DNA from: Flavobacterium psychrophilum
GTDB taxonomy: Bacteria > Bacteroidota > Bacteroidia > Flavobacteriales > Flavobacteriaceae
Length of the DNA: 5,424 nt
Assembly (NCBI GenBank): GCA_945907225.1
Contig: CAMDSN010000118.1
Coordinates: 1-5,424, forward strand
Reading direction: 5' to 3'
Shown: in pieces, positions 1-5,424 of the stretch
Position numbering within the stretch: position 1 is the first letter of the stretch
How the letters are laid out: every line of letters begins with the position of its first letter
The notes under the pieces: model-generated
Database searches by the model: none
Told to the model about the DNA's origin: nothing
Seen by the model: the letters and a program-made list of their open reading frames with translations, nothing else
Position numbers and translations under genes: made by a program

Positions 1-144
1 TTAATGAGATTATTTTTTTGATTGTGAAAGGTACTATTTTTTTTAATTTAGCACTTAAAATTGATAAGTTTAGATTTAGGACTTTAAAATATTCTATTTT
101 TTATATCATAATATTGTTATTTTAGCGCCATCAAATTCTATAAA
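1..144 (+). other. AT-rich leader upstream of lspA; possible 3' end of an unidentified upstream gene (3-125)
   Basis: This stretch is extremely AT-rich, with several T runs. One forward frame stays open from position 3 to a TAG at 123-125, giving 40 codons. They are hydrophobic with scattered Lys/Arg and end in a run resembling a membrane segment (YIIILLF). The stop lies 19 nt before the lspA ATG, which would suit the end of a membrane-protein gene co-transcribed with lspA. Against this, such AT-rich sequence readily codes for F, I, K and L by chance, GC content shows no difference between codon positions, and I recognise no family. No exact TAnnTTTG promoter element was found here, only 7-of-8 matches at 65-72 and 71-78. 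Whether this is coding or simply leader cannot be decided from the window. Confidence 0.3.
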
Positions 145-765
145 ATGTCTTTAAGAAATTCCATTTTAATAATTGCCATAGTTTTACTAGTTGATCAATT
201 TGTAAAGATTTACATAAAAACAAACTTTTTTTATAACGAAACTATAGATGTAACGAGTTGGTTTAAAATTATGTTAATTGAAAATGAAGGAATGGCTTGG
301 GGAGCAAAAATTCCCGGGGCATATGGGAAATTAGCGTTAACTTGTTTTAGAATTCTTGCTGTTTTTGGATTAGCATATTGGCTTTACGACGCAAGTATAA
401 AACATAGTTCCACTTTCCTAATGGTCGCCATTTCCTTAATTTTTGCGGGTGCCGTAGGAAATATTATTGATTCTGTTTTTTACGGAGTTTATTTTGACCA
501 TAGCTACAACCAAGTAGCCACTTTGTTTTCAAAAGAACCTTATGGAACATGGTTTCAAGGGAAAGTTGTAGACATGTTATATTTTCCAATTTTTGAAGGG
601 ACAGTTCCCAATTGGTTCCCAATATGGGGCGGTCAATCCTTCAAGTTTTTTAATGCAATTTTTAATATAGCTGATATGGCTATATCAACAGGTGTAGGTA
701 TCCTAATTGTATTTAATAAAAAAGCTTTCGAAAAAAAATCTTCTATAGGAACGAGTGCATTGTAG
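145..765 (+). CDS. lspA: Lipoprotein signal peptidase (signal peptidase II, LspA)
   Basis: LspA is the inner-membrane aspartic peptidase that cuts prolipoprotein signal peptides just before the lipid-modified cysteine. The 206-residue product shows the family plan: a first membrane helix (about 5-24) with the conserved D17-x3-K21 pair, helices at about 62-82 and 90-108, and a last helix at about 173-192. The catalytic aspartates are D143 in GKVVD and D177 in FNIAD; N106 and D109 in GNIID and N174 are the usual active-site neighbours. It is about 40 residues longer than the E. coli enzyme, mainly because of an extra loop at about 114-139 between GNIID and GKVVD. Where many LspA proteins have Arg directly after GNxxD, this one has Ser110; I believe both traits are normal for Bacteroidota. 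The ATG at 145 is the first start in its frame after a stop at 109-111 and is preceded by TATAAA rather than a Shine-Dalgarno sequence. The last seven codons overlap the convergent cyclo-ligase gene. Confidence 0.97.
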   Translation: MSLRNSILIIAIVLLVDQFVKIYIKTNFFYNETIDVTSWFKIMLIENEGMAWGAKIPGAYGKLALTCFRILAVFGLAYWLYDASIKHSSTFLMVAISLIFAGAVGNIIDSVFYGVYFDHSYNQVATLFSKEPYGTWFQGKVVDMLYFPIFEGTVPNWFPIWGGQSFKFFNAIFNIADMAISTGVGILIVFNKKAFEKKSSIGTSAL

Positions 766-1330
766 TTGGGGTAATGCAGTAGTGTAACTTGATATCACTA
801 TCACTAACATCATCAATTTGTTCTTCAGGATCAAAAAAGGAAAGCCCAATTTTAATTACTTCTTTTTTACATTTACTTAAAAAAGCGTCATAAAATCCTT
901 TTCCATACCCCACTCTATTACCCATTTTGTCATAGGCTAGCAAGGGTATAAAAACAACATCTATTTTCTCATTTGGTACTTCTAAACCATTTATTGGTTC
1001 AAATATATTATAGTCATTTTTTTTGAATTTTGTCGCGTCAGTTAACAAAAAGTTTGTCATTTCAATAGTTTCAAAGTTGCTTTTTGAAACTACAATTTCT
1101 TTATCTTTTCCAGCCAAAACATGGAGAATAAACTCGGTTTCAACTTCCATCTGTTCTTTTATTGTCATAAATAAATGAAAATAAGTATTATCCCAAAAAT
1201 CACAATTTAGTGAACGGGTGTTTAAGTGCAGAATATTATTTGCAATTAATAAGCTCATCGTGTCAACTTTCTCCGGGGTTAATTGTTGCCGCAGGGCTTT
1301 ATATTTAATCCTCAGTTCTTTTTTGTTCAT
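743..1330 (-). CDS. 5-formyltetrahydrofolate cyclo-ligase (5,10-methenyl-THF synthetase)
   Basis: This cytoplasmic enzyme of one-carbon metabolism uses ATP to convert 5-formyl-THF into 5,10-methenyl-THF, returning a stored and inhibitory folate to the active pool. The 195-residue product has the usual length and motifs. The basic N-terminus (K3, K4, R7, R14) resembles the family's nucleotide-binding start. E62-V-E-T65 matches the folate-site EVxT motif. N108-I-F-E-P112 matches the conserved xEP segment. The signature runs from 127 to 148 (FIPLLAYD then NRVGYGKGFYD), with the Gly-rich phosphate loop at 141-145 and Y147-D148. The start is well fixed: an in-frame stop (TCA on the plus strand, 1334-1336) lies two codons upstream. 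The 3' end overlaps lspA tail to tail, and the gene diverges from uvrC. A TACATTTG element lies five bases upstream of the ATG. Its E. coli counterpart is ygfA (fau); I leave the symbol blank because naming varies between lineages. Confidence 0.95.
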   Translation of the reverse strand: MNKKELRIKYKALRQQLTPEKVDTMSLLIANNILHLNTRSLNCDFWDNTYFHLFMTIKEQMEVETEFILHVLAGKDKEIVVSKSNFETIEMTNFLLTDATKFKKNDYNIFEPINGLEVPNEKIDVVFIPLLAYDKMGNRVGYGKGFYDAFLSKCKKEVIKIGLSFFDPEEQIDDVSDSDIKLHYCITPTTMHSFL

Positions 1331-1334
1331 AATT

Positions 1335-1342
1335 CAAATGTA
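1335..1342 (-). promoter_or_regulatory. Candidate Bacteroidota -7 promoter element for the cyclo-ligase gene
   Basis: Read on the minus strand this is TACATTTG, an exact match to the Bacteroidota -7 consensus TAnnTTTG. It ends four bases before the cyclo-ligase ATG (AATT lies between), so transcription would begin at or within a base or two of the start codon, implying a leaderless or nearly leaderless mRNA. No TTG was found at the expected -33 spacing; the nearest (CAA on plus, 1372-1374) leaves 29 bp, which is too long. The motif is short, so a chance match in AT-rich DNA is possible. Confidence 0.4.
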
Positions 1343-1354
1343 CTTTAATTTTTA

Positions 1355-1362
1355 TAACTTTG
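1355..1362 (+). promoter_or_regulatory. Candidate Bacteroidota -7 promoter element for uvrC and the downstream patatin gene
   Basis: TAACTTTG matches the TAnnTTTG consensus exactly and is the best forward match between 1331 and 1488. It would give a start near 1368-1370 and a uvrC 5' leader of about 120 nt, in which I see no obvious structured element. As with the opposing element, no TTG lies at normal -33 spacing. A near match at 1446-1454 (TATATTTTG, one extra base in the spacer) is an alternative that would leave a leader of about 30 nt. Confidence 0.38.
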
Positions 1363-1488
1363 AAATCGCTACAATGCAGATGTAAGTAAAAAAAACGCTC
1401 TTGAAGTGAAGTTAATTTGATAAGAAGTTGTAGGTGCGATTGCAGTATATTTTGACTTAATAAATTTAATATTATCCATACAAACTAA

Positions 1489-3288
1489 ATGGAAACGCCT
1501 CCAATTGAACTTCAACTTAAAACGTTACCCGAAAAACCGGGGGTGTATCAATATTATGATAACGATGGTAAAATTCTATATGTTGGTAAAGCAAAAAATT
1601 TAAAAAAAAGAGTTGCCTCCTATTTTAACAAACTTCATGACAATGCAAAGACCAATGTATTAGTGAAGAAAATTGTAGCGATTAAGCATATTGTCGTTTC
1701 ATCTGAACAGGACGCATTATTACTAGAAAATAATTTAATTAAAAAATTACAACCGCGTTATAATGTTTTGCTACGGGATGATAAAACGTACCCTTGGATT
1801 TGTATTAAAAACGAACCTTTTCCCAGAATATTTCAAACCAGAAAATTAATTAAAGATGGATCTGAGTATTTTGGGCCCTACACCAATTTTAAGACTGTTA
1901 ATATAATTTTAGATTTGATTACGGCATTGTATCCCTTGCGAACCTGTAATTTTGATTTAAATAACACTAACATTCAATCTAGAAAATATAAAATATGTTT
2001 AGAATATCATATCGGAAATTGTAAAGGACCTTGTGAAGGGCATGAGTTACCTGAGAATTATAAAAAGCAAGTGGATGCTATTAGACAAATTTTGAAAGGT
2101 AACTTTAAAGATAGTCTTAGAGATTTTAAAAAATTAATGTTGAAATTATCCTCAGAACTACAGTTTGAGGCGGCTCAAAAAGTTAAAGATAAAATGGAAG
2201 TTTTGGAAAATTATCAATCACGCTCTACGGTAGTAAACCCCAAGATATCAGATGTTGATGTGTTTTCTATAATTTCAGATGAGTCCATGGCGTATGTTAA
2301 TTTTTTGCAAATTGCCCATGGCGCCATCATCCGCTCATATACTTTGGAATTAAAAAAGCGTCTGAACGAGACTGATAAAGAGTTGTTAGAATTGGCTGTG
2401 GTTGAATTGCGCTCTCGATTTAACTTAATTTCAAAAGAAATTATTTTACCATTTGAACTAAATTTTGGCAATAAAATTAAGGTTACCGTACCTCAGTTGG
2501 GCGATAAAAAACAAATACTTGAACTGTCTGAACGAAATGCTAAATATCAAAGATTAGAACAATTAAAGCAAATTCAAATAGTTGATCCTGAAAGACACAC
2601 CAATCGAATTATGGCGCAAATGCAGAAAGATCTTCGACTTTCTTTTGAACCCAGACACATAGAATGTTTTGACAATTCAAATATACAAGGGACAAATCCA
2701 GTTTCTGCTTGTGTTGTTTTTAAAGACGGTAAACCTAGTAAGAAAGACTACAGACATTTTAATATTAAAACAGTTGAAGGCCCCAACGATTTTGCTTCAA
2801 TGGAAGAAGTTGTTTACAGAAGATATAAACGACTTTTAGACGAAAATCAACCACTGCCTCAATTGATAATCATTGACGGAGGCAAAGGACAATTATCTTC
2901 AGCTCTGAAGAGCATTGAAGATCTTGGTCTGAGAGGGAAAATAGCTATAATTGGAATTGCCAAAAGATTAGAAGAGCTATTTTATCCAGGCGATTCTATT
3001 CCGCTTTATTTAGATAAGAAGTCAGAAACATTAAAAGTAATTCAACAGTTACGAAATGAAGCCCATCGATTTGGAATAACGCACCATCGGGACAAAAGGA
3101 GTAAATCGGCTCTCAACTCCTCCTTTGACATGATCCCAGGAATTGGTGAAAAGACGATGCTTGCTCTACTAAGCCACTTTAAAAGTGTAAAAAGATTAAA
3201 ATTAGCTTCTGAAATAGAAATTTCTGCGGTAATTGGTATGTCAAAAGCAAAAAAAATTTACGAATTTTACCAAATTAGTAATGCATAG
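1489..3288 (+). CDS. uvrC: UvrABC system protein C (excinuclease subunit UvrC)
   Basis: UvrC joins the UvrB-DNA complex at a lesion and makes both incisions of nucleotide excision repair. The 599-residue product is close to the E. coli length (610). The N-terminal GIY-YIG nuclease (about 14-92), which makes the 3' cut, has Y20, Y31, R41, E80 and N92, spaced as in the Thermotoga domain. Cys153, 170, 178 and 182 correspond to the four cysteines reported to bind an iron-sulfur cluster in E. coli UvrC. A UVR motif for UvrB contact lies at about 207-242. The RNase H-like nuclease for the 5' cut has D395 (FDNSN), D434 (GPNDFASM), D463 (IDGGKGQ) and H526 (NEAHRFG), matching E. coli D399, D438, D466 and H538. 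The end (about 546-597) carries paired helix-hairpin-helix motifs starting with IPGIGEK. The start is fixed because TAA directly abuts the ATG (TAAATG). uvrA and uvrB are not in the window. Confidence 0.98.
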   Translation: METPPIELQLKTLPEKPGVYQYYDNDGKILYVGKAKNLKKRVASYFNKLHDNAKTNVLVKKIVAIKHIVVSSEQDALLLENNLIKKLQPRYNVLLRDDKTYPWICIKNEPFPRIFQTRKLIKDGSEYFGPYTNFKTVNIILDLITALYPLRTCNFDLNNTNIQSRKYKICLEYHIGNCKGPCEGHELPENYKKQVDAIRQILKGNFKDSLRDFKKLMLKLSSELQFEAAQKVKDKMEVLENYQSRSTVVNPKISDVDVFSIISDESMAYVNFLQIAHGAIIRSYTLELKKRLNETDKELLELAVVELRSRFNLISKEIILPFELNFGNKIKVTVPQLGDKKQILELSERNAKYQRLEQLKQIQIVDPERHTNRIMAQMQKDLRLSFEPRHIECFDNSNIQGTNPVSACVVFKDGKPSKKDYRHFNIKTVEGPNDFASMEEVVYRRYKRLLDENQPLPQLIIIDGGKGQLSSALKSIEDLGLRGKIAIIGIAKRLEELFYPGDSIPLYLDKKSETLKVIQQLRNEAHRFGITHHRDKRSKSALNSSFDMIPGIGEKTMLALLSHFKSVKRLKLASEIEISAVIGMSKAKKIYEFYQISNA

Positions 3289-3289
3289 T

Positions 3290-5424
3290 ATGAATAAAAT
3301 TTTACTTTTTCTATTTGGAATAGCCTTTTTGCATCCTCTATTTGCACAGGATACGATTACTAGTAAAAAACCAAAAATTGGATTAGTCCTGAGCGGAGGA
3401 GGCGCAAAAGGATTTGCTCATATTGGGGTTTTAAAGATTTTAGAGAAAGCAGGAGTAAAAATTGATTTTATTGGAGGGACAAGCATGGGTGCTGTGGTAG
3501 GGGGTTTGTATGCTTCAGGATATAATGCAACACAAATAGATTCTATATTCTCAAACACCGATTTTGATCAATTAATTCAGGATTATATCCCGCGTTCATC
3601 TAAAAGTTTTTTTGAAAAAAGAAATGATGAAATGTATGCAATAACACTTCCTTTTAATAAATTTAAAGTCGGGGTGCCATTAGCTTTTTCACGAGGGATG
3701 TATAATTATTGTCTGCTTTCAAGATTGACCCACAAAGTTAGATTTGTAAGGGATTTTGACAAACTTCCTATCCCCTTTTTTTGCATCGCTACTGATATTG
3801 AAAAAGGAGAACAAGTTTTATTAAAGAATGGCTATTTAGCACAAGCAATTTTCGCAAGCTCAGCATTTCCATCTTTATATTCTCCAGTAGAGATAGATGG
3901 GAAACTCATGATAGACGGGGGTGTAATAAATAATTATCCAGTTGAGGAGATAAGGAAAATGGGTGCTGATATTGTTATTGGTGTAGATGTACAAGACGAC
4001 TTAAAAGATAGAAGTTCATTGAATGATGCCTCAAAAATTCTGGTCCAAATTGCAAATATCGACATGATAAAAGATATGGATAAGAAAATAAAATTAACAG
4101 ATATATATATTAAGCCAAAGGTTTCTGAGTTTGGGGTTATTTCATTTGATGACGGCAAGGAGATTCAGGCGAAAGGAGAGTTGGCGGCTACAGCGGTTTT
4201 TGAGCAGTTAAAAAAACTTGCAGATTCTTCTTACACATTTAAATTAAATAACATTAAAACAAAAAAAGAGTATCTCCAATTTAAAAGTATTTCCATAAAC
4301 AAATTGGAAAATTACACGCGAGCCTATGTTTTAGGAAAATTAAGAATAAAAAATGATCAAAAAATAAGTTACCAAGATATAGAAGATGGGATAAATAATC
4401 TGAATGCTACTCATAATTTCAATAGTATTAGCTATTCCATTGAAGGGTCTGACAACGCCGAAGAATTAAAGCTAAATTTATCTGAAAACACCATTAAAAC
4501 TTTTCTAAAATTTGGATTACACTATGACGGGTTATACAAAAGCGCAGCTTTAGCAAACTTTACTAATAAAAAAATACTTTTTAAGAATGATGTTGCATCA
4601 CTTGATTTTGGGCTAGGGGATAATATTAGATATAATTTTGATTATTACATAGATAATGGGTTTTATTGGAGTTTTGGAATAAAATCTCGATTTAACACTT
4701 TTGCACAAGGGATAAAAACAGATTTTAGTAATGGAAATTTGTTGTCGCAACTTGGTTTAAAGACTATTAATATTAACTTTTCCGATTTAACAAATCAGGC
4801 CTATTTACAAACGGTATTTATACAAAAGTTTTTAATTGGAGCAGGCTTGGAACATAAATATTTAAATATTATTTCTGAAAATCTAGAACCAACTAACTCC
4901 ATAATTGAGAGAAGTAGTTATGCAAGTGTTTTTGGATATATGAAGTATGATTCTTTTGACAACAAATTATTTCCTAAAAAAGGCTGGTTGTTAGCAACAG
5001 ATATTCAGTCCTATCTTTATTCTACAGATTATACAAAAAGGTTTAATAAATATTCTGTAGCAAAAGCAGAGTTAGGAATTGTGAAAACTATTAATAATAA
5101 TATATCATTTAAACTTCAGACAGATGTCGGATTTGCTTTTGGAGATTCAAGTATTGAGTTCTTTGATTTTATTTTAGGAGGTTATGGATTTAATCCTATT
5201 AATAATTTCAAACATTTTTATGGCTATGATTTTTTAAGCATATCTGGGGATAGTTTCATTAAATCTTGCTTCACTATTGATTACGAGATCTACAAAAAAA
5301 ATCATATCAACCTTGCTGCAAATTATGCAAATATTGGAGATAACTTATTTGCAAATAAGGATTGGCTATCAAAACCACAACATACAGGATATGCTATTGG
5401 TTATGGTTTAGAATCGGTTATTGG
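3290..5424 (+). CDS. Patatin-like phospholipase with POTRA and outer-membrane beta-barrel (type Vd-like), 3' end cut by window
   Basis: This is a predicted secreted lipid acyl hydrolase anchored in the outer membrane. The frame is open for 711 codons to the window edge without a stop or frameshift. Residues 1-19 form a signal peptide (MNK, hydrophobic core, LFA before Q20). The patatin domain (about 28-230) has the oxyanion loop GGGAKG (36-41), nucleophile Ser65 in GTSMG, and the dyad Asp209 in DGG, so it looks catalytically complete. A POTRA-like segment follows (about 329-393; YVLGKLRIK, then ISYQDIEDGINNL). From about 402 onward there are alternating aromatic/polar strands of an Omp85/BamA-like barrel, including D554..FPKKGW (561-566) and a glycine-rich GGYG (630-633) leading to FYGYDF (643-648). 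By comparison with similar proteins, roughly the last 30 residues are missing; that is an estimate. The domain order is that of PlpD-type (type Vd) proteins. The ATG at 3290 follows the uvrC stop by one base; an in-frame ATG at 3281 would overlap uvrC by 8 nt. Substrate and surface exposure of the patatin domain are unknown. Confidence 0.93.
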   Translation, partial: MNKILLFLFGIAFLHPLFAQDTITSKKPKIGLVLSGGGAKGFAHIGVLKILEKAGVKIDFIGGTSMGAVVGGLYASGYNATQIDSIFSNTDFDQLIQDYIPRSSKSFFEKRNDEMYAITLPFNKFKVGVPLAFSRGMYNYCLLSRLTHKVRFVRDFDKLPIPFFCIATDIEKGEQVLLKNGYLAQAIFASSAFPSLYSPVEIDGKLMIDGGVINNYPVEEIRKMGADIVIGVDVQDDLKDRSSLNDASKILVQIANIDMIKDMDKKIKLTDIYIKPKVSEFGVISFDDGKEIQAKGELAATAVFEQLKKLADSSYTFKLNNIKTKKEYLQFKSISINKLENYTRAYVLGKLRIKNDQKISYQDIEDGINNLNATHNFNSISYSIEGSDNAEELKLNLSENTIKTFLKFGLHYDGLYKSAALANFTNKKILFKNDVASLDFGLGDNIRYNFDYYIDNGFYWSFGIKSRFNTFAQGIKTDFSNGNLLSQLGLKTININFSDLTNQAYLQTVFIQKFLIGAGLEHKYLNIISENLEPTNSIIERSSYASVFGYMKYDSFDNKLFPKKGWLLATDIQSYLYSTDYTKRFNKYSVAKAELGIVKTINNNISFKLQTDVGFAFGDSSIEFFDFILGGYGFNPINNFKHFYGYDFLSISGDSFIKSCFTIDYEIYKKNHINLAANYANIGDNLFANKDWLSKPQHTGYAIGYGLESVI

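Noticed and set aside
11..44. T runs in the first 50 bases as a possible intrinsic terminator
   Set aside because: No GC-containing hairpin precedes the T tracts; the whole stretch is simply AT-rich.
1323..1374. TTG (1323-1325) and CAA (1372-1374) placed symmetrically around the two -7 elements, as possible -33 boxes
   Set aside because: Each would be 29 bp from its -7 element, well beyond the usual spacing of about 17-23 bp, and trinucleotides are too short to carry weight.
1338..1385. 15-codon ATG-to-TAA frame in the leader before uvrC, a possible upstream peptide
   Set aside because: It starts upstream of the likely transcription start, has no leader-peptide character such as regulatory codon runs, and a frame this short is expected by chance.
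2285..2323. CCATGGCG repeated at 2285-2292 and 2316-2323, with a GGCGCC palindrome
   Set aside because: Both copies lie within conserved-length uvrC coding sequence and are explained by codon content; there is no further repeat structure.
2214..2471. 85-codon open frame on the minus strand inside uvrC
   Set aside because: It lies wholly within the well-supported uvrC coding sequence, matches no family I recognise, and has the low-complexity Ser/Asn-rich look of an antisense shadow.
3934..4158. 74-codon open frame on the minus strand inside the patatin gene
   Set aside because: It is antisense to the patatin-barrel gene, whose frame is continuous here; the hydrophobic Ile/Ser/Phe content is what antisense of AT-rich coding DNA gives.

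Overview
The window is low-GC DNA (roughly one third G+C by eye) that most likely comes from a member of the Bacteroidota, probably class Flavobacteriia. Four things point there. LspA is long and has the Bacteroidota-style loop insertion. No start codon is preceded by a Shine-Dalgarno sequence; the starts sit in A-rich contexts instead. The only intergenic region between genes carries matches to the Bacteroidota -7 promoter element TAnnTTTG. The patatin/outer-membrane-barrel protein directly behind uvrC is of a kind common in flavobacteria.

Layout, left to right. Positions 1-144 are very AT-rich leader sequence and may hold the last 40 codons of an unidentified upstream gene. lspA (145-765, +) encodes lipoprotein signal peptidase. 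A 5-formyltetrahydrofolate cyclo-ligase gene (743-1330, -) converges on lspA, and the two overlap tail to tail by 23 bp. A 158-bp divergent intergenic region (1331-1488) holds two outward-facing -7-like elements. uvrC (1489-3288, +) encodes the excision nuclease subunit of nucleotide excision repair. It is followed with 1 nt spacing, or an 8-nt overlap if an in-frame upstream ATG is used, by a patatin-like phospholipase fused to a POTRA domain and an outer-membrane beta-barrel (3290 to the window edge, +). That last gene is intact through 711 codons and is cut only by the end of the window.

The genes are mostly housekeeping and do not form an obvious pathway. LspA processes lipoproteins in the inner membrane. 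The cyclo-ligase salvages 5-formyl-THF in the cytoplasm. UvrC makes both incisions around UvrAB-recognised DNA lesions. The patatin-barrel protein is predicted to be exported to the outer membrane and to hydrolyse lipids. The uvrC-patatin pair looks like a transcriptional unit by spacing alone.

I found no mobile element, CRISPR array, RNA gene, strong intrinsic terminator or clear sign of horizontal transfer, and no convincing undescribed system. The most interesting items are the type Vd-like patatin-barrel protein, the compact back-to-back promoter candidates between the cyclo-ligase gene and uvrC (with possible leaderless transcription of the former), and the overlapping gene ends.
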